Source of the DNA: a virus
IMG/VR virus record: IMGVR_UViG_3300036719_002639
Span: 1-64,000 of that record
Length of the DNA stretch: 64,000 bases
Reading direction: 5' to 3' (one strand)
The translations under genes and the position numbers were made by a program. The notes beneath the pieces were generated by a model, which worked only from the letters and a program-made list of their open reading frames with translations, ran no database searches and was not told where the DNA came from. This document shows, piece by piece, positions 57,540 to 64,000 of the stretch; position 1 is the first letter of the stretch; the number at the start of each line of letters is the position of its first letter.

Positions 57540-58145
57540 ATGAATCAAGTAGAATCTACAAAGAAATGTTCAAAATGTCAAAACATTAAACCTTTATCAG
57601 AGTTTAGTAAAAATAAGTCACATCATGACGGATATAATAATTACTGTAAATGTTGTCGTAAACAATATTCTATAGAAAATCGTAATCAAAGACAAAAACA
57701 TGATAAAAAGTATCAAAATTCGCACTCAATCTCATATAAACAATATCAAAAACAATACGGTAAATTATGGCGTGAGATAAATAAAAATAAAAGAACAACA
57801 CAAGCTAATTTTAGATATAACTCTGATATTAAATTTAAACTTTTACAGATTTTACGTAGTCGTATAAATTATGCAATACATAAAAATTCTAAAAATGAAC
57901 ATTCGATTGATTTATTAATGTGTACTGTTAATGAATGGAAAAGGCATCTTGAAGTGCAATTTGTTAATGGTATGTCTTGGGAAAATTATGGTAATAAAGA
58001 AAATCAGTGGTCAGTAGATCACATAATACCATGTAATTTCTTCAATCTAAGTGATCCGGTAGAACAATATATGTGTTTTAGATATGAAAATACTAGACCT
58101 TTATGGCATATTGATAATTTACGTAAATCTAATAAAATAATTTAA
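57540..58145 (+). CDS. HNH homing endonuclease (zinc-finger type), copy 3
   Basis: 201 residues. Two CxxC knuckles (10-39), basic linker, HNH core QWSVDHIIPCNFFNL and NTRPLWHIDNL. Relative of the 1569 and 24067 proteins. The stop overlaps the 3' end of the methylase gene by 4 bases. Confidence 0.9.
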   Translation: MNQVESTKKCSKCQNIKPLSEFSKNKSHHDGYNNYCKCCRKQYSIENRNQRQKHDKKYQNSHSISYKQYQKQYGKLWREINKNKRTTQANFRYNSDIKFKLLQILRSRINYAIHKNSKNEHSIDLLMCTVNEWKRHLEVQFVNGMSWENYGNKENQWSVDHIIPCNFFNLSDPVEQYMCFRYENTRPLWHIDNLRKSNKII

Positions 58146-59281
58146 ATAGAACCCTTTTTCCATACCCACATAGGTTCGGCAAAGATACCTTCCTTGTCAG
58201 CATTGGTATTTGGTCGTTTAGCCATTCTTAAACCTAATGCACCTTGATATTCTGAACCTTTAAGTGTGTTAATATAATCGTTCATTGGATCACAAATATG
58301 ATTAATCGTATGATTTGAGTACACATCTGATATATTGATTATCATATGTCCACCTTCTTTTAAATTAACCCAAAAACATCGTATAGATTCAAATAAAAAT
58401 CCTGCTAACCAATCATCAAGCTTCTTAAATTTCTTAAAAGATTGATCCGCATCTTGTGTATATCTCTCTATATTGAAATAGGGACACGACGTAAATATTA
58501 AGTCTACTTTTTCACCTAATGTTACATCTTCCGCACACCAAGGCAACATTTTAGCACTCTTATCTTTACATATAGAATTATACATCGTAATCTGGTCATT
58601 ATATCCAGCAATTAGATTTTTATTTGGATCGATTCCTATATATTCTTTAGCAGATGATGCATAAAATCCTGTTAATCTATCACCCCATCCTGATGAAAAA
58701 TCCAATACAACGCCATTTGGTGCATATCTATTATAAATATATTTAGCTACAGATGGTTTAAATTGTGATGCAATATATTTACGCATACCTATAGCTTGTT
58801 TAAATGTGCTCATAGTAATACTACCCGTAATCAATCCACTCCAAAAGTAATTCATTAATGTAAGCATAAATTTATCATTATTCCATACTCTAATTGGTGA
58901 TGGTGAATTAATGGAGTCACACGCTAACCTGTTATCCATGTGATAATAGTTAGAAGCTTGAAGTCCTGCATTGCTACCGTTTAGATATATAAAATTATTA
59001 ATGTCTTCATACTCCAAAGGCCATTTATAGTCATATCGTGTATGCCAATATTCATAATTTTCTATCTTTACACTATCCTCTACAATTAAATTATTGAAAT
59101 CCTTAATAACTTGGTCAACTGTGGGTTTACTAAATGGTAATGGTATATTATAAATACGAATAGCTTTTAACATTTCTAATTTAATTTGATCTTTTGTGTA
59201 TGTCGTATTGAGAGCATTCCAATATTCATTAGATATATTAAATTCTCCGTCTTTTATAAAGTTGATATAATTTAATTCCAT
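58142..59281 (-). CDS. DNA adenine/cytosine-N4-type methyltransferase-like
   Basis: 379 residues from ATG 59281 (alternative start 59311). The SAM-binding motif I VLDFSSGWGDRLTG is at 192-205 and the catalytic motif IV TSCPYF at 264-269, where the usual PP is CP. A final sheet region reads GHMIINISDVY. The N-terminal 150 residues are a separate helical domain. It could protect phage DNA or modify another substrate; the altered motif IV leaves the target open. The start lacks a clear ribosome site. Confidence 0.75.
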   Translation of the reverse strand: MELNYINFIKDGEFNISNEYWNALNTTYTKDQIKLEMLKAIRIYNIPLPFSKPTVDQVIKDFNNLIVEDSVKIENYEYWHTRYDYKWPLEYEDINNFIYLNGSNAGLQASNYYHMDNRLACDSINSPSPIRVWNNDKFMLTLMNYFWSGLITGSITMSTFKQAIGMRKYIASQFKPSVAKYIYNRYAPNGVVLDFSSGWGDRLTGFYASSAKEYIGIDPNKNLIAGYNDQITMYNSICKDKSAKMLPWCAEDVTLGEKVDLIFTSCPYFNIERYTQDADQSFKKFKKLDDWLAGFLFESIRCFWVNLKEGGHMIINISDVYSNHTINHICDPMNDYINTLKGSEYQGALGLRMAKRPNTNADKEGIFAEPMWVWKKGSI

Positions 59282-59318
59282 GTATATGACTATATCATAT
59301 ATGGTACACAAAGCAACA

Positions 59319-60113
59319 TTATTCTACATGGTATCTATAATAATATAATCCTACTTTATATTTTAAGATTTCTTTATTTTTCTGACAACATTTAACTATA
59401 TTGGATGTATATGAATTATTTTCCGTTGCTGTATCTTTAATGGTGTCATATATTTTAATAACATTTAGTGTTATTGGACAGATTTTATCTATTTTTCTTC
59501 TGTTAACTGATGGTTTACCAAAATTAAAATTACCACACCCGCTATTCTTCTCTGATAAAAATATTAGATACTCGTTAGTAAAGGTTGGTGCCAACGTGCC
59601 ATTTTTAATCTTTGTTGCTATTCTTTTTAATGTAGCTTCTTTAGTTTTTGGTATACCTTTTAAAGCTTGTGATATTTTATTTTTATGTTCTTCTGACATT
59701 TTTCCGTTTTTATCTCTACGTTTTGTTGCTAAATAACACTTCATTTTTGTTTCGTCAGTATGTTTTTTATTTAAATTTATATTTCTTAATTTTTCTTTTG
59801 TAGTCTCATTATGTAATCTAGGTGCTATTGGCATATCTACATTATATCCCAAATTACGATCAAAACTATTATAATAATTACACCAAAAGGTTTCTCGTTC
59901 TTTTAATTGCTCAAATTTACATTCTTCTATAATATCAAATTTAAAATTTTCTACCCCATGTTTCGTTATAGAACTTTGTATATATGTAGGATATTTTTTA
60001 GGATATTTTTTATGTTCTTTCCATCTACGTAAAATATTATTAGATGAACCTATATAAATCTTATTATTAAGAATGTTTATTATTTTATAAATACCTGTAA
60101 TTTTTGTTTTCAT
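59319..60113 (-). CDS. GIY-YIG homing endonuclease with NUMOD repeats
   Basis: 264 residues from ATG 60113; the 33-residue extension upstream is hydrophobic noise. GIY (7-9) and YIG (20-22) start the nuclease, with conserved RRWKEH and FDIIEEC. The C terminus has NUMOD3-like (SEEHKNKISQALKG) and NUMOD1-like DNA-binding parts. It lies between the methylase and capsid genes. Late promoter TATAAATA exactly 5 bases before the ATG (leaderless). Confidence 0.9.
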   Translation of the reverse strand: MKTKITGIYKIINILNNKIYIGSSNNILRRWKEHKKYPKKYPTYIQSSITKHGVENFKFDIIEECKFEQLKERETFWCNYYNSFDRNLGYNVDMPIAPRLHNETTKEKLRNINLNKKHTDETKMKCYLATKRRDKNGKMSEEHKNKISQALKGIPKTKEATLKRIATKIKNGTLAPTFTNEYLIFLSEKNSGCGNFNFGKPSVNRRKIDKICPITLNVIKIYDTIKDTATENNSYTSNIVKCCQKNKEILKYKVGLYYYRYHVE

Positions 60114-60118
60114 ATAAC

Positions 60119-60126
60119 TATTTATA
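60119..60126 (-). promoter_or_regulatory. late promoter TATAAATA with 5-base spacer to ATG
   Basis: Exact consensus. Spacer GTTAT then ATG 60113. Confidence 0.7.
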
Positions 60127-60157
60127 ATGTAATGTTCTAAAGTAAAGTAAAAAAGTA

Positions 60158-60189
60158 TAAAAAAAGAAGAGGTTATTTCTAACCTCTTC
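60158..60189 (-). terminator. rho-independent terminator after capsid gene (second)
   Basis: Minus-strand perfect stem GAAGAGGTTA-GAAA-TAACCTCTTC followed by seven T. Confidence 0.92.
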
Positions 60190-60191
60190 GT

Positions 60192-60220
60192 AAAGAAAAG
60201 GGTTACTTTCATAACCCCTT
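60192..60220 (-). terminator. rho-independent terminator after capsid gene (first)
   Basis: Minus-strand stem AAGGGGTTA/TAACCCTT, T-rich after it. Together with the next hairpin it forms a tandem terminator for the highly expressed capsid gene. Confidence 0.75.
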
Positions 60221-60233
60221 GATCTACAATGAT

Positions 60234-61697
60234 TTACATGTAGACGTGTGCGGCCCCGGGCACAAAGGCTTCACCAAGACCCTTGACTATCAACAAGTGA
60301 TAGAACATAGAGCTTCCGAAGATATGATCTACAACACCATAACGTGTAAGCAAACCAACTCTTGGTGCAAAGTCATTAGGTCCAATTGTGCGTTGAATCA
60401 TAACCGGGATGTAAGGACAGTATACCAAACCAGTGTCATAATAATCAGCACCCTTGTATCCAAGCAATGCGTATTCTACGATAGCGGTACGTTGACCCTG
60501 TTGGTACTGGGCTTCTGTACGTGTATCTCTGTAGATATTAAAACGACCACCGACTGAACCAACCTTGGCAATACCCGTAGGCTGTGTATTGACAGTTCCA
60601 TTCACTTGCATGAACTTGAACTCAGGAAGGTTTTCCAAGATTGAACACACTCTTGGTGTTGCAATAATGAAGTTAGCAGGACCACGACGATTGTTGATAG
60701 CAATACGGTTTGCTTCAATAATGATACGGGCATACAAGTCACGATTACGTTCACCGATCCAACGGGCATCAGCAGAACCAGCGTACCAGAATGAATAACC
60801 CTTACCCTTGTTTGTAGGTCCACCAGCGGTTAAGCAGATTTGAACCATACGCATAATCATTTCACGGTCAATTTCAGCCTGAATTTCATAACTCATTGCA
60901 TTGGTCATTTCTGAGTCAATGTCAATACCGTTCATGTTCTTCAAGTCTTGTTCCAACTCAACGCTCCACTTTGCAGCTAAACGTCTTGTACCAGCTTCAA
61001 CGCTTGTCTTCTCCATACTGATAGTCATCTGAGGAATCTTACCAGACATTTCGAATTGAGCAAGAAGGGCTGCTACACCAGAGTCAACTCCATTGTATGC
61101 AGGATCAAATACTCCAGCTAAACCAACTAAGCTGTTTGAGCTTACGCCAGTATGCATAGTATTAAGATTATTCCAACCAACTTCGGTCTGACCTGAAAGT
61201 ACTGTATTACTAGTACCTGTCCAAGTATTACCACCAACGCCATTAGCTGTCCAACCAGAAGGATCACGACCATCACTATTACCCGTATATCCACCAAGAC
61301 TGTTATCATCATAGCGGTAACGAAGTGCGAAAGCCAAACCAACGGGTCCACTCATAGGCTGAACACCGACGATTTCATTAGTAATCAATTCAGGGAAAGT
61401 ACGACGAATCATGGGAATTAATACTTTAGGTAAACGTGCGTCACCTGGAGCATAATTGTCACCAGAATAAGGAGTACCCATATTTCCACCGCTACCAAAT
61501 ACTCCACCTTGTCCAGCGAAGCTATTTTCGGTCAAATACTTTTCTTGGTTTTCCAAAAGTACGGCTGTACTTAAACGCTTGTGAGAATCTTCCAAAGCAG
61601 GAACCTTATCGGAGCTATAGTCCAAAACGGGTTTCCACTTTTCGAGCAATTGTGTTGCTCTACTGCGATCTACATATCCACTTGCTTGTGTTATCAT
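60234..61697 (-). CDS. major capsid protein, gp23-like
   Basis: 487 residues, T4 gp23 family. The N-terminal propeptide (1-57) has RATQLLEKWKPVLDY and ends with the cleavage-type site YLTE-N, 57 residues from the start compared with 65 in T4. Past it is the Gly-rich arm, then the HK97 fold with LPKVLIPMIRRTFPELITNEIVGVQPMSGPVG, which is diagnostic of gp23. The codon pattern is less AT-rich than its neighbours, as is usual for abundant capsid genes. Late promoter at 61763, 65-base leader with AAAGGA. Tandem terminator downstream. Confidence 0.95.
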   Translation of the reverse strand: MITQASGYVDRSRATQLLEKWKPVLDYSSDKVPALEDSHKRLSTAVLLENQEKYLTENSFAGQGGVFGSGGNMGTPYSGDNYAPGDARLPKVLIPMIRRTFPELITNEIVGVQPMSGPVGLAFALRYRYDDNSLGGYTGNSDGRDPSGWTANGVGGNTWTGTSNTVLSGQTEVGWNNLNTMHTGVSSNSLVGLAGVFDPAYNGVDSGVAALLAQFEMSGKIPQMTISMEKTSVEAGTRRLAAKWSVELEQDLKNMNGIDIDSEMTNAMSYEIQAEIDREMIMRMVQICLTAGGPTNKGKGYSFWYAGSADARWIGERNRDLYARIIIEANRIAINNRRGPANFIIATPRVCSILENLPEFKFMQVNGTVNTQPTGIAKVGSVGGRFNIYRDTRTEAQYQQGQRTAIVEYALLGYKGADYYDTGLVYCPYIPVMIQRTIGPNDFAPRVGLLTRYGVVDHIFGSSMFYHLLIVKGLGEAFVPGAAHVYM

Positions 61698-61762
61698 TTT
61701 TTATTTCCTTTTTCTATTTCTAAATGTCCAAACCATTGAACATTAAATTGTTTTCTTATAAT

Positions 61763-61770
61763 TATTTATC
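61763..61770 (-). promoter_or_regulatory. late promoter GATAAATA of the capsid gene
   Basis: Minus-strand late element giving a leader of about 60 nt; one of the few late promoters here with a normal leader and ribosome site. Confidence 0.7.
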
Positions 61771-61809
61771 AAATTCAAAATCAATTCTGAGGTTTTTTCT
61801 GAATTTTTA

Positions 61810-62733
61810 TTAAACAATCTTTCTTTCGTTTACATCACCCTTCATATAATTAGCAATTTCTTGTACATAAGAGTACTCAGGAATTTCTCCAGCTTCTTCC
61901 TTCTTCTCAAGAATTACTTTAGGTGTATCAAATGTTTTCTGATCAACCTTGGTAGTTGCTTTTGAAGTTGCTTCTTCAATCTTCTTGGTTTCATCGTGTT
62001 CAAACATTTCAGTGACATACTTATAGTTTGATTCGATTTCACTTGGCTTCTTGCCTTCTAACATTTTCAACACATACTTCTTTTGTTCTGGTGACAAATC
62101 TTTGGTCTTCTTCTCAAGAATCAAAGTTGCCTCAGTAGCTTGAAGTTTCTGTTTAATTTCGGTAGATTCCTTAATTGTAGAATTAAGTTGCATACGAAGT
62201 TTTTCAATTGTGTCATGTCCATCTTTAAGTGCAGACTTGAAATTCTCACTAATAAACTCAGGATCAACTGCAACAATTTTACGAATTTCGTCCAACATTG
62301 TACGAGCACGAATATTGTCACAAGCTTCTTTGAGTTGCTGTGTAGGCATAGCGGAATCCATATAAAGATCAACAAACTTAGAAACCTTTTCGATTAACTC
62401 AACACGGAGAGCTTCTGCTCCTGTTTTATAATCAGCGTCATACTTCTCAATTACCTTCTGTAACTTAGCAGTATGTGCGGCATCTAATTGTTCAACGACC
62501 TTATGAAACTTAGCTGTATGATCTGCATCAATTGCTTCAATCAAAGAATCAAGTTTACTGGTATGATCTTCATCCATCTTAGCAAGTTCTGACTCAACTA
62601 CTAATTGGACTTGGGCTTTGCTTTTCTCTTCAACAGCTTCGTTGAACATAGTAGCTAAAGTGGTTTTTGTTTCCTCAGTTAATATTTCAGAACTGATTGA
62701 CTTTAATACATCTTCTATCTTTTTTGTTTCCAT
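61810..62733 (-). CDS. prohead scaffold (core) protein, gp22-like
   Basis: 307 residues, very charged and almost fully helical. Residues 1-20 end in ILTE, a site like that in the capsid protein. Residues 54-113 are four 15-residue repeats (DEDHTSKLDSLIEAI, DADHTAKFHKVVEQL, DAAHTAKLQKVIEKY, DADYKTGAEALRVEL). EFISENFKSALKDG is typical of gp22 homologues. It forms the inner core on which the capsid shell assembles and is degraded by the prohead protease. The start has AAAGGAG in the end of the upstream small gene. Confidence 0.88.
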   Translation of the reverse strand: METKKIEDVLKSISSEILTEETKTTLATMFNEAVEEKSKAQVQLVVESELAKMDEDHTSKLDSLIEAIDADHTAKFHKVVEQLDAAHTAKLQKVIEKYDADYKTGAEALRVELIEKVSKFVDLYMDSAMPTQQLKEACDNIRARTMLDEIRKIVAVDPEFISENFKSALKDGHDTIEKLRMQLNSTIKESTEIKQKLQATEATLILEKKTKDLSPEQKKYVLKMLEGKKPSEIESNYKYVTEMFEHDETKKIEEATSKATTKVDQKTFDTPKVILEKKEEAGEIPEYSYVQEIANYMKGDVNERKIV

Positions 62734-62735
62734 TG

Positions 62736-62897
62736 TTATTCTCCTTTAGAAATTGATTCATCACTGTTGATCTGGTCACGCATTTTCTCTTTAATACGTT
62801 CTGTAACAGCATTTTGCAAACTTGCTTTGGCATCAGAATAGTTATCTTCGAATATATTCTTAATAAAAACTCCAATTTGTTCCTGTGATTTGGTCAT
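62736..62897 (-). CDS. small prohead core protein, gp67/gp68-like by position
   Basis: 53 residues: MTKSQEQIGVFIKNIFEDNY start, helical charged rest ending in SKGE. It ends 2 bases before the scaffold ATG, and its tail encodes the scaffold's ribosome site. Late promoter ACTAAATA and AAAGGAA site. Assigned to the core only from place and shape. Confidence 0.7.
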   Translation of the reverse strand: MTKSQEQIGVFIKNIFEDNYSDAKASLQNAVTERIKEKMRDQINSDESISKGE

Positions 62898-62917
62898 AAT
62901 TACATTTCCTTTTCAAT

Positions 62918-62925
62918 TATTTAGT
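62918..62925 (-). promoter_or_regulatory. late promoter ACTAAATA of scaffold genes
   Basis: Late -10 element with AAAGGAAAT between it and ATG 62897. Confidence 0.55.
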
Positions 62926-62955
62926 AGAATTAAATACAATTCCATAAAGATTTGT

Positions 62956-63375
62956 TTAATTTTTGGGTATCCATGTGTCTCCACCCATTACAATCTTTTT
63001 AATACTACCCACTTTAAATGATCTTGTTACTTTTTGACCATTTCTCGTAACACATAATCTTAATACACCATTTCGGGCATATTGAACTTTGGTATCAAGA
63101 TTGGGATTACGAGTTTGACTAATATTATGTGAGCCTTTACAAGCCCCTAAACGTCCTGTGAGAGTCATAAGATCACCAGCTTTTTTGCTAGGATCAGTCT
63201 TACTATCTAATTCTCTTACAGCAGTTATCGATAAAATGTCTTTACCAGCTTGTGTGTGTGCGAACAGAAAGTTCGAAATGTCACTCTCATCTGTTGAATC
63301 ATCTGTAGTAATATTCTTACGATTTAATGAATATTCACGTAAAGCTTCAACAAATAATGTGAAATCTGCTTTCAT
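62956..63375 (-). CDS. unknown head-operon protein
   Basis: 139 residues. The N terminus MKADFTLFVEALREYSLNRK resembles the short capsid-targeting-like helices seen elsewhere. The C-terminal half is strand-rich with SIKKIVMGGDTWIPKN. Coupled to the upstream gene by a one-base overlap. Probably a head component. Confidence 0.7.
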   Translation of the reverse strand: MKADFTLFVEALREYSLNRKNITTDDSTDESDISNFLFAHTQAGKDILSITAVRELDSKTDPSKKAGDLMTLTGRLGACKGSHNISQTRNPNLDTKVQYARNGVLRLCVTRNGQKVTRSFKVGSIKKIVMGGDTWIPKN

Positions 63376-63869
63376 TAGTCCTTCTTAATGCTTGGAGCAG
63401 AAATACCTTTTCCATCAACCTTCGTGGTAGCTTCTGGTGAGTAGGTTCTGTCACAGTTTTGACAGTATTTGTAACCCTTCTTAGCCTTTTCTTCGTTGTG
63501 GTGCTTACCCATTGGTTTGTTGCATTTATCACATTTATGTGTGCCTTCGGTTAATACTGCATCATCAGTTTTAACAGACTCCATTGCAGGGGTAGTTGGT
63601 GCAGGTGCTGACATCTTATCGAGTAAATTTGAGATCATACTCAAACTCTGTTTTAAATCATTTACGGTTGAAGTAGTCGTTAAACCTTGGTTCTTATATT
63701 CTACAAAGCGTCTTGCATCTACCATGAATAAACTCACTGCTGTCTTAAAGTTTCCAATATCGGATTTAACTTTAGGTAGTTTTGGTTTATCAAATCGAGT
63801 GTCATAAGGCTTGTCATTCACCAACTGTGATTTATATACTTCCATTATTTTTGTTGAATCATTATCCAT
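63375..63869 (-). CDS. head-operon protein with LTE site and zinc ribbon
   Basis: 164 residues. A helical N-terminal half (GNFKTAVSLFMVDARRFVEYKN), a Pro/Thr linker, then VLTE-G (105-109), which matches the prohead cleavage-type sites. It precedes a zinc ribbon (CDKCNKPMGKHH, CQNCDRTY) and a Lys-rich end. Cleavage would release the ribbon domain into the head. Position fits a core or internal protein. Confidence 0.75.
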   Translation of the reverse strand: MDNDSTKIMEVYKSQLVNDKPYDTRFDKPKLPKVKSDIGNFKTAVSLFMVDARRFVEYKNQGLTTTSTVNDLKQSLSMISNLLDKMSAPAPTTPAMESVKTDDAVLTEGTHKCDKCNKPMGKHHNEEKAKKGYKYCQNCDRTYSPEATTKVDGKGISAPSIKKD

Positions 63870-63870
63870 A

Positions 63871-64000
63871 TTATCCTCTTAATGCTTTCATGAACTGTGC
63901 AAAACTCTCAACCATATAAGTATCTACGTCTTTCTTAGGAATAGCGTTAAGTCTGCATTGTAACGAATCACAAGCTAATTCAACGATTCTTCCACCCTCT
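63871..64000 (-). CDS. partial protein, C-terminal 42 residues
   Basis: Reads in from the right edge: EGGRIVELACDSLQCRLN to SFAQFMKALRG then stop 63871. A Cys pair is present. The family cannot be told; the place would fit a portal, protease or core gene. Confidence 0.6.
   Translation of the reverse strand, partial: EGGRIVELACDSLQCRLNAIPKKDVDTYMVESFAQFMKALRG

Noticed and set aside
60192-60220. Capsid 3' hairpins as a possible replication origin
   Set aside because: Stem plus T run on the minus strand fits tandem terminators. No repeats or AT-rich unwinding element typical of an origin is present.
62956-63375. Head-operon protein as the gp21-type prohead protease
   Set aside because: It is too short and has no visible Ser/His protease motif. 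The protease is probably outside the window.

Overview
This window is a piece of a large tailed-phage genome (Caudoviricetes, myovirus with a T4-type head). It is AT-rich and contains no rRNA or chromosomal housekeeping genes. The assignment rests on a gp23-type major capsid protein beside its scaffold, gp25- and gp6-type baseplate wedge proteins, a gp44-type sliding-clamp loader, free-standing homing endonucleases of several families, T4-type late promoters (TATAAATA) and two very large tRNA arrays. Host promoters look sigma70-like and one phage lipoprotein has a standard lipobox, so a Gram-negative host is plausible, but the host cannot be named from the sequence.

Layout, left to right. 1-6.7 kb: the end of a structural gene, a 2-hydroxyacid dehydrogenase and a five-gene, translationally coupled surface-sugar operon (MptE/GT42-like, CMP-sugar cytidylyltransferase-like, GT8 glycosyltransferase, unknown, B12-type radical SAM). 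6.8-30 kb: the baseplate and tail-fibre module on the minus strand, beginning with gp25 and gp6 homologues and continuing into giant proteins of 320-1629 residues with NHL/Vgb-like propellers, LamG and PKD-like domains. 30-38.8 kb: two plus-strand putative virion genes, then an early operon (HAD, DUF6899-like, radical SAM, HNH, clamp loader), a capsid-tagged GP88-like protein and a zinc-finger/Vsr-like endonuclease. 38.8-42.4 kb: tRNA array 1. 42.4-48.8 kb: small genes, a metalloprotease-like protein with a capsid-targeting-like N terminus, SDR, SLOG and Lar-like proteins, and a lysine 2,3-aminomutase homologue. 48.9-49.9 kb: another capsid-tagged protein. 49.9-52.4 kb: tRNA array 2. 52.5-56.8 kb: a run of small genes, including one that copies the N-terminal propeptide of the capsid protein. 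56.8-60.1 kb: a coiled late gene, HNH, DNA methylase-like and GIY-YIG genes. 60.2-64 kb: the head operon (capsid, scaffold, small core proteins).

The tRNA arrays together read all 20 amino acids. About 37 cloverleaves are assignable, nearly all with encoded CCA. Between them lie recurring tRNA-sized structured RNAs that are not tRNAs. Expression looks to be run by two promoter classes. Early promoters have TTGACW, a 16-17 bp spacer and an extended -10. Late promoters are NNTAAATA. In at least six cases of each class the promoter is placed so that transcription should start at, or one base from, the AUG, which predicts leaderless mRNAs. Two HNH genes instead have a late promoter followed by a conserved, covarying 66-nt structured leader.

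Most interesting points: the capsid-propeptide mimic at 54122-54526; a set of proteins with LTE-type prohead-protease sites, including a HExxH protease candidate and a GP88-domain protein; the CAGCAAACAA structured-RNA family in the tRNA arrays; tRNAs with variable arms of the wrong class; and the leaderless promoter architecture.
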